Numbered from the stretch's first letter, positions 33,423 to 45,515 are shown. The stretch is DNA of 64,000 nt from Campanula takesimana (GCA_026119855.1 JAOWBW010000251.1:186001-250000); one strand, 5' to 3'. Numbers and translations: made by a program. Notes: generated from the letters alone by a model not told the origin.

Positions 33423-34100
33423 ATATCAAAATGAATGTGTTCTTCGATGATTTGCAACACGATGTTAATGATACGCATATGCTATGATAAATTATTGAAT
33501 TGTGTTGTTAATTGAGCAAAATTTGTACACTTAGACATGACAAGTAACAAATGTCATATTGGATCATACAATATCATATAACCTATCACATTTAAGTGAT
33601 ACCACTTTATTTATAATCCCCAAACAAATGATTGTGGTGTTATATTTCTAATCAAGATTGTATTTAAAAAGGTAATTAAACATGTTATAATTCATCATAC
33701 AATATCATAAATAACCTATCACATTTATTAGTTAAAAGTGATACCACTTTATTTATCAACTAACAGACGTGTTATGATGTGCATATACTATGTTAAATTA
33801 ATGAATTATGGTGTTATTTCTAATCAAGATTATATATAATGAGTTAATTAAACATGTTATATACCGAGTTAAGTTGTTTCGATGATTTGCCAAACGAGGT
33901 TAATGACAAGTTGTACATTAGAGGAATGCCACTCGCTCAAGATTATATATTTGAAATTATCATATTTGTTAATCAAGATTATATGTTTATTGTTATAATA
34001 ATGTGGAAAACAAACAATGATTACATATATGAATGAACCAACATCATACAATATCATATAACCTACCACATTTATTTATAATTAAATTTCTCTTTTTCAT
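33423..34100. repeat. AT-rich core with diverged direct repeats
   Basis: Phrases such as AATATCATATAACCTA, GTGATACCACTTTATTTAT and AATTAAACATGTTATA recur, giving two diverged units of roughly 140-200 bp at about 33470-33695 and 33700-33865, and a third partial copy near 34045. No coding signal. Confidence 0.6.
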
Positions 34101-34106
34101 AAGTTG

Positions 34107-34275
34107 TTCGTGTGTGAATACACGACCTATGTTAGAACATCTCGTATGAACACTACACGACTTGATAGATTATATCTCGTGTATTGTTCATACGAGATTA
34201 TTACCAGAAAAAAAACATTTCGTATGGAAATTATACGACTTGTACCATATTATCTCGTGTTTAATAACACGAGAT
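34107..34275. repeat. Palindrome cluster 2 (TCTCGT...ACGAGA)
   Basis: Five inverted repeats spaced about 30-45 bp. They include 34108-34125 (TCGTGT/ACACGA), 34174-34198 (ATCTCGT/ACGAGAT), 34220-34238 (TCGTAT/ATACGA) and 34252-34275 (9 bp arms ATCTCGTGT/ACACGAGAT). Cluster 1 arms end in GTCGT, while most here end in CTCGT. Confidence 0.8.
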
Positions 34276-34644
34276 ACACCCAGAACAGAACACTTTACAA
34301 ACCCCCATAAACCCTACCTGTAACGGCCATTAACACGCATTACAGACCGCCGGTTGGTTAACACCCATGCAGCACCATTGATATACATTTCACAACAACC
34401 ATTCTTAACACCCATCAATCTATACACATTATTATCATTATCTAACACCATATGATGTACGTGGAAGCGCAAGCGCGCTCATCGTCAGTCATGTCGGATA
34501 TCGGAAGGGGTCCAAAGGACCGGGCGGAGGCCAAATCTAAAGAGTACGTCGTGCCCTTCCGACATGTATCAAGGCGTGCCCTGATACCGGCTACGTTAGG
34601 CTCTGGAACCGCCTTCGTAACAGGGCCACCTGAACAGCTGATAC

Positions 34645-34754
34645 CTACAAATTGAAAATGAAATAATTAATAAAATTTATGAAATTGATAAAATTTATGA
34701 ATTGATAAAATTTATGTAATTTATAAAAAAAATAGACAACAAACAAGAATATAC
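34645..34754 (-). other. Intron of the PMD fragment
   Basis: On the minus strand the donor is CCTAG|GTATATTC and the acceptor TTTGTAG|GTATCAG. The frame is continuous across it. Persistence of a spliceable intron argues against a retrocopy. Confidence 0.7.
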
Positions 34755-35002
34755 CTAGGATATGAGTGACGTCATGCATAGTGATCGTCATCTCCCCCCA
34801 CGACATGTGGAAGGATTAGTCTCGGGAGACCACCGTTCCACAAACGCCGTTAGGAGCGCCATGCTAGGCCGGCGAATGGTAGCATCATGTAGGTAATGGA
34901 GGCCGGTACCCTGAACACGAGCCCACCAAGCTCTATCATCCTCCGTAAGAAAAGAAACAGGCGAGAACCCTATTGATTCCAAACAAAACCTTATAATTAA
35001 TA

Positions 35003-35091
35003 CTCCCTCTGTTTCAAGAAAACAGTCCCATTTTGATTTTTTTTTTTTAACAAAAAGTCAAAATGGGACTGTTTTTCTGGAACAGAGGAGG
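35003..35091. mobile_element. Small Stowaway-like MITE
   Basis: About 90 bp. It starts CTCCCTCTGTTTC after TA and ends with the near-complement GGAACAGAGGAGG. The interior is almost a perfect foldback (ACAGTCCCATTTTGA / TCAAAATGGGACTGT). Lies in the probable intron of the PMD fragment. Confidence 0.8.
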
Positions 35092-35339
35092 TTTAAAAAC
35101 AATAACAACAAATAATAAAGCTATTTAATAACCAAATCATATACTTACTTATCTAGAATCTGCCTGCGCTCGTTTGGCGCTTCAACACCGGCTCACAAGT
35201 GGCGTTCTCCTATATCTACGGGCTCGGTTGATGACCAAACCCGTACAACAAATCAACCTCCTTCGGGCCGCACCGGGGTTACTCTTAAGCTGCCACTGTT
35301 CATCCTTAGCCCCTTTCCCCTTTCTGGCCCGTGCCTCCC

Positions 35340-35439
35340 NNNNNNNNNNNNNNNNNNNNNNNNNNNNNNNNNNNNNNNNNNNNNNNNNNNNNNNNNNNNN
35401 NNNNNNNNNNNNNNNNNNNNNNNNNNNNNNNNNNNNNNN
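35340..35439. other. Assembly gap, 100 N
   Basis: Exactly 100 Ns, the usual placeholder for a join of unknown length. The 3' LTR of the SIRE-like element, expected just to its right, is missing and may lie in the gap. Confidence 0.98.
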
Positions 35440-35508
35440 GGAGAATGAGTAGGAGACTCAAATTCATCTTCAGTTTCAACATCAACAGTTTCAACAACTG
35501 TTTAAACA

Positions 35509-37864
35509 TCAACAGTTTCTGTTGTGATTTGATCTGGTCCAGGTGGAGGCGCAACTGGAGAAGGAGTGCGTGAGGATGCGGGATGGTCTCTTGCTCCCCT
35601 GAACTGGTTCCTCTAAGTCTGAAATGTCATCGCCGAAGAAATCAGATGGAGTTGTACCCTTGACACTTTGGTCGGTTGAAATTTGAGCGGAGGCACACGG
35701 GGAGTAGGGGCGCGTTGAGTAGGCACGCGCTGGGTAGGTGCGAAACAGAAGGCCCCTTCTCAATATCAGCGCTTGATCCAGCACCTTTCATGCGCTCTAA
35801 CTTTTCTGACTCAGCAGCTTGTTTGGCTTGAAAATCTTCATCTCTTTTTCTCTGAGCCTCAAGCCTGCTGGCTTCCTACGCTAGCCTTAGATCTCGCTCT
35901 TCATCAGTTTCAAATCTAGTACGTTTGATAGGCGCAGGAGGAGGGTCATCAACTACCCGTTTTCCTTTGCTTTTATCTGCGCCTGGCACGGGATCAGCGC
36001 TTTGTCTAGCGCTTGCCTTCACTGCACCTTTATTAATGGTGCGCTTTTAATGATAGGCGCATTATCTGACTCTGTGTCTTCATCAACTAAGCCTTCAACA
36101 GTCTTGATTTGAATTCCTTTGGCGCGCTTTGTAGGCTTCTTTCTGGCTTCTTGAGGTCCAAATTCGCTTTACCAAACATTGGAACATCATTGATCTTATA
36201 TTCAGGATTCTCATTCAAAAACTTAACTAACTCAGGGTAAGTTAGAAAGTTTTGTGAGAAGAAGGCAGTGTGAGCGGAATCTGGTCTTTCCATCACTTTG
36301 TTCTTCACAAATTTATCAATCTGCTCACGCAGTGACTTGAACAGAATGTGAGGCCAGTGAAGCTTCTCCTTGGCCATGATGGCAGCTGTGTATTCCCATT
36401 GTTCCACCGTGAATCGGTTCACGTTCCCAGTTTTGAAAACAATGAAGTTCCCACCAAGTACGCGATGTGTGTCAAGAGTTCTCCACCATCTCGAATTTCG
36501 GTGTTTTTGATATTATTTTGAAGCGTGGGAATATTTAGAAGTGAGGCAGCCATCTTGTTCTGATCATCAACAGAGTAAGTCATCGGACGCCCAATAATGC
36601 GATCTTCACCCGTAGATGGAAAACCGAGCAAGTGTCGAATCACAGATGATGAAATATGGACGTCAACATTTTGAACGCGCGCCTCAATCCTGTAGTGAGT
36701 GCGCCCATTTACATCAATTTCCACTAGAACAGCAGTGGAAAAGAACTCATCCACGAGGAGCGCAGAATAGAAATTTTGATCCATGGTGAATAAGGGGAGC
36801 AGACCAGCTACGCGCAGAGTCTCTATGATTTCTCCCATTACTTCACCAGACAGCTCTAATAGATCAATAGTTTCTTCTAATTTGAAATTTGCAAGGTCCT
36901 GAAAAAAATGATTGATGTTAGAAGTGACATAGGCGCATAGAAACATAAAATGATCAAAGTAACAGGCGCATAAAGAATAGATAGGCGCATAATAGAATCA
37001 GGCGCACAAAATTATAGAGAATCAAGGCGCATGATTGAATTAGGCGCATGAAATATTAAAGGCGCATAGAGTTACAAGGCGCATAATATGGTTCTATGTG
37101 AATACTAAGGAAAAAATAAAACAACGAAATTTGACTAAGTACGAAGTTAGGCGCATAAGGTTTTAGGCGCAGAATGATTTAAGCGCATATACAAGTAGAG
37201 GCGCAGAAAGCATTCAGGCGCATAAAAGAATAGGTGCATAAAGAAGTATATAGGCGCATATCGTGAGAATTTTAACTTAGTAAGAAAACAAACAACAAGC
37301 ATTCAAATGAAAGAAATGAAAATCAAAAAGTTCAAATTTCGAAAACAAGGTAGAAAATTTTTAGAGACCAAAACATGCAATAATGACGAAGAACACGAAG
37401 AACGACCCTTGAATGCTCGAAGAACACCAAGAACACGAAAATCATGAAACTTCACCAAACTAGACAAATAATATATCAAAATGACCGCATGACAACAAGG
37501 AATCTAAATATGTAAACAAAAACATGAACAAATCAATAATGAAAGCACAATGATCAAAAGAATGACCGAAAATTTGAAAATTTTGAAAACAAAAATTCAG
37601 ATTTGTAACAAACAAAGCATTGATCGTTGAAATGTTGGTTTTAAAAGATTCGAAATCAAGAATAGAACACAACCCAACAAACGATATAGAAAACGGATCA
37701 TCTAAACAAGAGAAATCAAAGGAAAATGAATCCGGGTTTTGTAAAACGAAAAAGCACTGAAAATGACGAAAAAAAAAAAAAAATTCAGAAATATAAGGAG
37801 ATTAAAGGTTGAGAATTCATACCATTTCGTCTTGTGTAGATGTTGATGCTTTCTTAGGACCCAT
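35509..37864 (-). pseudogene. Spliced additional ORF (aORF) of SIRE-like element
   Basis: Exon 1 (37823-37864) encodes 14 residues from ATG to DEM. A 924 bp intron (36899-37822; donor ATG|GTATGA, acceptor TTTTTCAG|GACC) joins in phase to exon 2, which begins DLANFKLEETID. Exon 2 has a globular region (residues such as VLVEIDVNGRTHYRIEARV and IRHLLGFPSTGED) resembling the plant transposon protein domain found in extra ORFs of large retrotransposons. It breaks by frameshift near 36450 and again near 36150, then becomes charged and low-complexity towards 35509. Function of such ORFs is unknown; some are called env-like. No membrane segment seen. The intron is packed with GGCGCAT words. Confidence 0.7.
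36899..37822 (-). other. aORF intron rich in GGCGCAT words
   Basis: About 15 GGCGCAT or GGCGCAG words lie mainly between 36930 and 37260 in otherwise AT-rich sequence. Splice signals are consensus and the flanking frame is continuous. Confidence 0.65.
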
Positions 37865-37998
37865 AAATTTATGTATATATATAGAAAATGAAGAAGAAAA
37901 ATGGAGAAGATGAAGGTAGAGAGAGAGAGTGAGAGCCGAGGAGAGACGAGAGAGACAGAGAGGGGAGTTTGGTAGGAGGGAGTGTAGGTGATGATGAA

Positions 37999-38006
37999 TA
38001 TTTATA
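37999..38006 (-). promoter_or_regulatory. Putative TATA box of the aORF
   Basis: TATAAATA on the minus strand, 135 bp upstream of the aORF start codon at 37864. It is followed by a CT-rich stretch (37905-37985 on the complementary strand) like a plant 5' UTR. It suggests an internal promoter separate from the LTR. Confidence 0.55.
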
Positions 38007-38840
38007 GGTTAGGTTCAAAATTTTGCACAGATATGAAAAAAAATACAGTCAAAAAAAAAAAATTTAAAAAGATGGGAAGTTGAAAGGATGGCATTTATGA
38101 GGGATTTTGAAAAATGGCGGCTCATCATGACAAAAAGGACATTCATTAATGAGGGATTTTTGGGATTTGAAGGGCATTAATGGCTGAATGACCTAAAGTG
38201 TCATGATGTGACATATAGGTTTTTGAAAAACTGCTCCACTTTCCCTTTAAGTGTATGAGCAATTTTGACTAATTTTTGCACAAACACCAAAAACATCTAT
38301 TTTGGTGTAAGTTTGGGGTGCAAGAAATATATCCCAGAAAATAAAATTTTTCGAAAAGCGTAAAACGAGGGAAAAATTTAATTGCACAAGTACCCTTGAA
38401 CAATTAAAGGAATGTCAAAAGACATAGATTCCTATAATAAATGAACAGAATTAACATACCTGGTACTTGTGTATTTAATACGTTCAATCATTGAAATTGA
38501 ATTTTGAGAAATGATTGAGCCGCAATAGTTAATGCGCGCATGAAGGGGCGCATTACTTCAGAAAGGCGCATACTCATCTAGGCGCATTACACATCAAGGC
38601 GCATAAAGATGGTTGAGGGCGCATAAGCTTGAAGTGCATTGGGTGCTAGGCGCGCATGGATTGATAGGCGCGCAGATATTGTGCGCGCAGAAAATGAGAG
38701 ATGGGCGCGCAGTTAGTAAGGCGCATAGATGGCGCATAGTTTCCTTGAAACTTTGAGAAATTGATTTAATCATTTGTACCTAATATACTCATAACTTAAC
38801 ACAACATAAAATCATTAGTATTGACAAAACTATATTGAAT
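38007..38840 (-). other. Region between pol and aORF
   Basis: Non-coding. Contains a dense GGCGCAT and GCGCGCA word cluster at 38533-38735, which lies upstream of the aORF TATA box in transcription order. Confidence 0.6.
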
Positions 38841-41800
38841 TTAGTTGAGTTCAAGCATACCCATTTCACCTCTCAAAAACATGAACTGTTTCGCGTCAAG
38901 TGCTTTCGTTAGAATGTCGGCGATTTGATAGTCGGTTCCCACGTGTTCCAAATGAATATTGCCTTTCTCCACGTGGTCTTTGAGGAAGTGATATTTGATG
39001 TCGATGTGCTTGGTCTTTGAGTGCATGACAGGATTTTCAAAAACCGCAATTGTTGATGTATTGTCGCAGTAGATGGGACAATTTTCTTCGATGATATCAT
39101 AGTCCACCAATTGCTGCTTCATCCAGAGTATTTGACAACAACAACTTCCCGCAGCGATATATTCGGCTTCGGTTGTTGAAACAGATACAGAAGCTTGTTT
39201 CTTACTTGCCCATGACACAAGTCGATATCCGAGGAAATGACAGGTGCCACTAGTGCTTTTCCTATCAATTGTGCACGCTGCATAATCCGCATCTGAATAA
39301 CCTACAAGTTTAAAGTTCGAATCTTTGGTGTACCAAAGTCCAAGGTTAACAGTGCCAGAGAGATATCTTATAATACGTTTCACAGCAATTAAGTGTGCTT
39401 CTCTAGGGTCGGATTGATAACGAGCACAAACACAAACACTAAACATAATATCGGGCCTACTAGCAGTAAGATAAAGGAGTGAGCCAATCATACCTCGATA
39501 GAGCGTTTGATCAACACGTTTACCTTTTAGATCTTTGTCGAGTTTGTTGCCGGTGGCCATTGGAGTATCGTATGCTTTAGCGTTCTCAAGTCCAAACTTC
39601 TTGATTAAGTCCTTTGTGTATTTGGATTGGTTGATAAAAATGCCTTCACTCATTTGCTTGATTTGAAGCCCGAGGAAGAATGTGAGTTCTCCCATCATGC
39701 TCATTTCAAACTTGCTCTTCATTAGTTTCTCAAAACGCTTGCACAACAATTCATTAGTAGAACCAAATATAATATCATCAACATAAATTTGAACAAGTAG
39801 TTTATGACCATTATGTTTGGCAATGAAAAGAGTTGTATCGATTTTACCGCGAGTGAAGCCTTTTTCGATGAGAAACTTTGATAGTGTATCATACCATGCT
39901 CTTGGTGCTTGTTTGAGTCCATACAAAGCTTTCTGGAGTTTGTACACATGATTTGGAAATTGTGAATCTTCAAACCCAGGTGGTTGAGCAACATAGACTT
40001 GTTCTTGGAGTTCACCATTTAGAAACGCGCTCTTCACATCCATTTGATATAACTTGAAGTTCTTGTGAGCGGCGTAAGCTAGAAATAATCTGATAGCTTC
40101 AAGTCTTGCTACGGGCGCAAAAGTTTCATCGTAGTCAATTCCTTCTTCTTGCCTATAGCCTTGTGCAACCAATCTTGCTTTGTTTCTCGTGATGGTTCCA
40201 TTCTCATCCATCTTGTTCCTGAACACCCATTTCGTACCAATCACTCCATGATCATTTGGTCTTGGAACTAGAGTCCAAACCTTACATCGTTCAAATTGAT
40301 TGAGTTCTTCTTGCATTGCAACAACCCAATTAGGATCTTGGAGCGCTTCATCAGCCTTCTTTGGTTCGATTTGAGAGATAAAAGCAGTGTAAGCATCAAA
40401 GTTTGTAGCTCTCCTTGTACGAACACCAACTTGTAGATCACCGATGATGTTAGCAATTGGATGACCTCTAACTTCACGAATTTCAGGAGGTAAGTTAGGT
40501 TGAGTCGTAGAGACTTGAAGGTCTTCAATAGGTACATCTTCACCAGATTCAAAGTCATTGAAATTTGGGGGTTGAACTGGCTCAGAATTGAAATTTGGGT
40601 TTACACCAGATGCATCAGTAGAAATAGGCGCGTGAGAGGAATCATGAGGCGCATCATTTGAGTGAGGCGCAATAGAGGATTCACCAGGCGCATTATACAT
40701 TGAATTAGGCGCATTTGATGTAGATGGATTTCCTTGTGTTGATAGATTCTGATCTTGAGTGGGCGCAACATAAATAGGAGCACCTGTATCATTTAGCTCA
40801 ATAGAATCATCAGCAACATTTGGAGCCAAATGTGGCTCAAGGAGAGAATGTTCATCAAAAGTAACATGTACAGATTCAACTATCACTAATGTAGTTCTAT
40901 TGAAAACACGAAAAGCTTTAGAGTGTTTGGCATACCCAACAAAAATACCTTCGTCGGCTTTGGCATCGAATTTACCTCTATGTTCGTTTCCATTGTAGAG
41001 GATATAACATTTGCAACCAAAGATCTTGAAGAATGCAATGTTGGGAGTTCTACCACGCCAAAGTTCATACGGAGTCTTGTTGTGAAGTTTGTTGATGAGG
41101 GAACGATTTTGAGTAAAACATGCAGTGTTGATAGCTTCTTCCCAAAAGTACTTAGGCAATTTAGCTTCAGCTATCATCGTCTTTCCCGCTTCAATCAACG
41201 TTCTATTCTTTCGTTCAACAACGCCATTTTGTTGAGGGACTCCGGCGGTTGAAAAGTTGTGATCTATCCCATGATCTTCACAATATCGAGCAACACCGTT
41301 GTTCTTGAATTCTGTTCCATTGTCGGATCGAACACTAACGATGTCATCTTCTTTTTGGGTTTGGAGCAGTCGAAATAAGGTAGTGAGAATATCATAACAA
41401 TCATCTTTTGTAATCATCATCTCTACCCATGTATATCTTGAATAATCATCCACCACAACTAGAGTATACTTGTTTCTTCGAATGCTTGCGGTGGAAACTG
41501 GTCCAAATAGATCAATGTGAAGCAGTTGCAAACATCTTGTAGTTGAAGGATTAGACTTGCTTGAGAATGACTGCTTCGGTTGTTTGCCAAGTTGACATGC
41601 GGCGCACTTTTTGTCATGATGATCAGCAACCTTGGGAAGTCCTTTGACAAGATTATTCCTGCTGAGTTTAGATAGATACTTGAAGTTCAAGTGACTTAAG
41701 CGCTTGTGCCACAGCCAACTATTTTCGTTCACACTTTTTGCTACAAAACAAAGATTAGTACTAGAGTTCATACTATGGAAATCAATAATATAAATATTTG

Positions 41801-41876
41801 TCTTACGATATCCGTGAGTAAGATAGCTCCAGTTTTGCCATTCTTGATAAGACATTGCGTTGAAGTGAAATGGCAT
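38841..41876 (-). pseudogene. SIRE-like integrase, RT and RNase H
   Basis: A 1011-codon open stretch. It begins in the region between protease and integrase. The GAG-pre-integrase zinc site (HKRLSHLN...CAACQLGK) comes first. Next is the integrase core with HIDLFGP, SVRSDNGTEF and GVVERKNRTL (D, D and E intact), then a linker rich in NAP and HAP dipeptides. RT has the intact catalytic YVDDIIFGS. RNase H has SDADYA, STTEAEY and YCDNTS. The RT/RNase H part looks functional by itself, but protease and gag upstream lie in other frames. Confidence 0.9.
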
Positions 41877-42166
41877 TCTAATCCTTTGTCGCAGAATTGA
41901 GATATGGATAATAAGTTGTGCTTGAGCCCTTCGACGAGTGAGACTCTTTCAATGCACACTTTGTCTTTCTTGAGCTTTCCATATGCTACAACTTGACCTT
42001 TGTTATTATCGCCAAATGTTACGGAGGGACCTCTTTCTTCATGGACATCTTCTAATAAGGATTCATCTCCAGTCATGTGTCTTGAACACCCACTATCGAG
42101 AATCCATTCATAATTTCTAGCTTTTGAAGATCCAGCCATGAAACAAAGAACCTGAAATATAGACAT
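41768..42166 (-). pseudogene. SIRE-like protease segment
   Basis: Contains WILDSGCSRHMTG, the copia-type protease active site with an intact DSG. It overlaps the integrase segment in another frame, so a frameshift lies near 41830. Confidence 0.85.
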
Positions 42167-42203
42167 TTAAGCAGGTCCCCTTTATTCCTTTTGGGTCCCA
42201 GGG

Positions 42204-43246
42204 TTAGCAACTTTTGACAACCCACTCTTGCTTGACCTTAGGATTTTTACGTCCTTTGGCATTGGGAGTGAATCTCAAAAGGCATTCCACGGCCTTGTGT
42301 TCTGAACAATCACAAATGGAACAATGATGAAAGCCACCAATCACATGAGTTTTCACAAACTCTTTACTTTTCTTGGGGATGGCATTCTTCTTTGGGTCAA
42401 ATGAACTAGCCTTAACAAAATCTTTCTTTTGAAATTTTGGAGCGCTTTTTCTCGGAGGGCGCATAGGGCTAGGAGGCGCACGGCGATGAGGCGCGTGGCT
42501 CTTAGGCGCATAATGAGCACTCGGAGAAGGAGCGCGCCTATTTTCAAGAATGATTTTGCTAGGAGATGGTTCATCTGTAGCTATATCTTTCCATTAGCTT
42601 TCCCAAATTGCTTCGTTGGGTAGACATAATGGAATGTTTGTCTCTTGACTTTTTCCTGTCCTTTACCCATTGAATTAGAATGTTTTTCCTTGGGAATTTC
42701 AAAAGTTTGTTGGTTGGTAAATTCACTATCTCTTTCAGCACAGACATCACATTTAACGTTGTCACTAGTTGATGAGAATCCCAAGCCACTTTTATCACCA
42801 CTGACTTTTTGGGACTCAAATATATTCTCCATAGTGACACGAGAATTGGACCACTCATTTGTAATCTTTTTAAGATCAGTAATTTGAGCAACCAATTCAT
42901 CGTTTTGAACTTTAAGAAGTGAGTTCTGTTCTGTTAGAAAAGTGTTTTTAACAGTAAGAGGAGTCATGCTCTTTATCTGCTCCTTAAGGAGGGTGAGTTC
43001 AGATTTAAGTAGAGATTTCTCGGTCTTAAGCTGGGAAATTTCATCACATGATAGTGCTAAAGCTTCCTTCATACTATCAAATCTAGTGATTACCTTTTCA
43101 GCCTTCTTGAACAATTTTTCTTGTTCAGCAATCACTTCATCATCATTGATTTTGGAGATTGGAGCAGTTGGTTCAACCTGTGGTCTAATGTATGCTCCTT
43201 TTCTCAATTTGTTCCTTGCTCCAAGATCACATCGTGAGAATAGCAA
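42204..43246 (-). pseudogene. SIRE-like gag C-terminal region (coiled coil and zinc site)
   Basis: 43246-42581 encodes a long leucine/lysine/glutamate coiled coil (residues 45-130 of the segment), typical of SIRE gag. After a frame change near 42580, 42464-42204 encodes a basic region ending with a CX2CX4HX4C site (CSICDCSEHKAVEC). Several GGCGCA words fall inside this coding region at 42453-42540. Confidence 0.8.
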
Positions 43247-43319
43247 TCCACCATCGTTTTGAGCCGGAGTGAGAAATCCTTGTTCAACGAGCTCGCTGAT
43301 GGTTGGTCCTTTTTCTTTT

Positions 43320-44625
43320 TCACTTCTTGAAAACCTGCAGATTTCTTGATAGGTTATTCAAGGCATTCATATCGGGAACATCCTTGGAGAAGTCATCATC
43401 AGAATCATAAGCATCAACTTCATCATCATTTGCCATCAAACAAACGAGTCCATCATCGGAATCTTCATCGCTCTCATCGGAGTCTGTTTCAATCCAAGTG
43501 TTGTGCTCATTTGCTGGTGCTTCTTCTTCAGCAACCATTCCCTTGTGACGAGTGAACTTGGGAGTGAATTTGGGAGTATGGATGCTCTTCTTCTGCATAT
43601 ATTCAAATTTGGGGATCGGGCAGCTTGATGCAAAATGTCCGGGTTTCCTGCAATTAAAACAAACAAGATCTTCTTTTCTTTTTGAATCACTGCTCCTTGA
43701 AAACTTTTGAGGAGCTTTGCTGGTAGATCCTTGAAATTTGTTGGTTGAGCCGGGTCTTGAGAATTTTCTGAACTTTTGAAATTTCTTCACAAATAAAGCG
43801 AAGTCTTCATCATCCATGTCTAATAGCTCAGAAGTAGAAATTTTGGGATCGGAGCTTTTCTAATCTTGTACAGGCGCAGGAGTAGGCGCAGGTGTGGCGC
43901 AGCTTCTCTGTGCGCCATCATAGCCATAGATTTTGACTTTCCTTCAGTTTCGCTGATTCGTTGGAGTTTGAGTTCGTAAACTTTGAGATTTGCATATAGG
44001 TTCCTTAAAGTCCAAACATCTAAAGTTCCAGCGTCTTCAAGAGCGCTAGATTTATGAAGGTATCTTGATCCAAAGCTTGTAGAAAATTTACATTCAAATC
44101 TTTGTTGGTAAACTTCATGCCAAGTGAAATACATAGATTGATAATTTCACAGTAGCGTTCATAAGTTTGCCTCAAGTTTTCACCGGGGAGTTGAGAGAAA
44201 TTGTTGAATCTCTTTTGTACTTCGTATTTCTTGTTCTCCTTGCAGACGGTGTCTCCTTCAATATGCTCTTCAATAGCATCCCATAGCTCATTTGCAGTAG
44301 CACAATGCATGACTTGTTGTTTCATAGCCGTGCTTAGAGTGCTTAGAAGAATGTTTCTTGCTTTGCCATCATTTACAACTCTTCTAATTTCTTCCTCGGT
44401 CCATTCTTCCCTTGGTTTGAGAACTGTAGGTTGGGCAGCGTTGGTGTATGGATTTGGATTCGCCTTCATCGGAATATAAGGTCCATAAACGACGGTGTCA
44501 TGGAGCCTTTCATCGATTGAGTTGAGATGAGTCAATATGCTGAATTTCCACACGTCAAAATGATCTTCATCAAAGACCGGAACGTGAGTGTAGTTTGCAG
44601 TTGCCATAGGTTTTGAGTTTGCCAT
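43320..44625 (-). pseudogene. SIRE-like gag N-terminal and knuckle region
   Basis: Starts with ATG at 44625 (MANSKPMATANYTHV) and reads the gag domain with the DHFDVWKF and EEWTEEEIRR blocks usual for this lineage. Frame changes near 44045 and 43870 break it. 43817-43320 carries the CCHC knuckle CFNCRKPGHFASSC and an acidic Asp/Ser-rich tail. Confidence 0.85.
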
Positions 44626-44685
44626 ATAGAATCGGCACCCAAGCTGTTAAGCTTGAAAAACGAAAAATGTTTTATAAAGGTGTTT

Positions 44686-44697
44686 GCTCTGATACCA
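44686..44697 (-). promoter_or_regulatory. SIRE-like primer-binding site
   Basis: TGGTATCAGAGC on the minus strand, two bases inside the 5' LTR end. Complementary to initiator Met tRNA. Confidence 0.88.
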
Positions 44698-45515
44698 CTT
44701 GTTGGTCCCAAAGGGCAACAAGGGTATGAAAAATAGCTAGAGGGGGGGTGAATAGCTGTTTTAAAATTCTTTTCGTACCCTTGATAAACTAAATTGCAAA
44801 TGCGCACTTTATCAAGTAAGCGTAATGAAATGCGCCTAAGTGAGTGAGTGAAATGCACAGCGGAATTTAGTAATGAAAATAGGCGCAAAGTGATAAAGGG
44901 AGCGCAACATACACACTAAGTATTTTGGCTCAAAGTGAGTGAAATAAGGAACTAAGGCAAATGATATAACAAACACAACACAATTCAGTTCAATCAATCT
45001 ACAATAAGTAAACAAGCAAATAGTGAGTGAAAATAATAACTTGAAAGAAATGACAAGATAATCACACAAGCTATTTGGAGAGGTTCGATCAATGAAAGAT
45101 CTACGTCCTCTACCAAGATGGTTAGTCTTGGATTTCTAATGGAGATCTTATATAATGAGTGAGTGTTACAAATTACAATGTTTGAGCTTATACACTAACT
45201 CAAGATCTATTACTATGAAAGAACAAATCCAAAACAATAACCGGTGTATCTCTTAAAGAAGAATCTAAATGATTAATCTTAAAGAGGTGCGTGTGTGTTC
45301 TTAGTATCAAGGCTCTTTAGATCTTTGAGATGGAGAGCACAAGAAACTAAAGTGTTAAGGCTTGAAGATCTGGGCTAAGGATGAAGGTATGAAGATGTTC
45401 TTGAGAAATCTGGAAAAACGAAGGCAATCTTCAAATCTTCAACAAATGCTTTGAGAGAGAAATTCTTGAAATTCTTAGCAAAACTCAGCAACTTCAAAAT
45501 GTTGAAGTTATGGGG

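Larger units (their letters stand above)
34490..35338 (-). pseudogene. Plant mobile domain (PMD/MAIL1-like) gene fragment
   Basis: Minus-strand translation at 34982-34791 ends ALLTAFVERWSPETN. It continues after a one-base frameshift as FHMSWGEMTITMHDV, the signature of the plant mobile domain (compare family ALVERWRPETHTFHLP-GEMT). A 110 bp GT-AG intron (34645-34754) joins in frame to a downstream exon starting ISCSGGPVTKA. A second probable intron ends at AG|GTTTTG near 34992 and holds the MITE at 35003-35091. Upstream sequence at 35160-35338 may be the previous exon but has stops. PMD proteins act in silencing and developmental pathways, or are carried by transposons. This copy is non-functional and is cut by the assembly gap. 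Confidence 0.7.

Noticed and set aside
35174..35452. Plus-strand frame running through the N gap
   Set aside because: Half of it is Ns and the real part is antisense to the PMD remnant.
41768..41900. Programmed frameshift between protease and integrase of the SIRE-like element
   Set aside because: The element has four or more other frame breaks in gag, so random decay explains it better; no slippery heptamer was identified.
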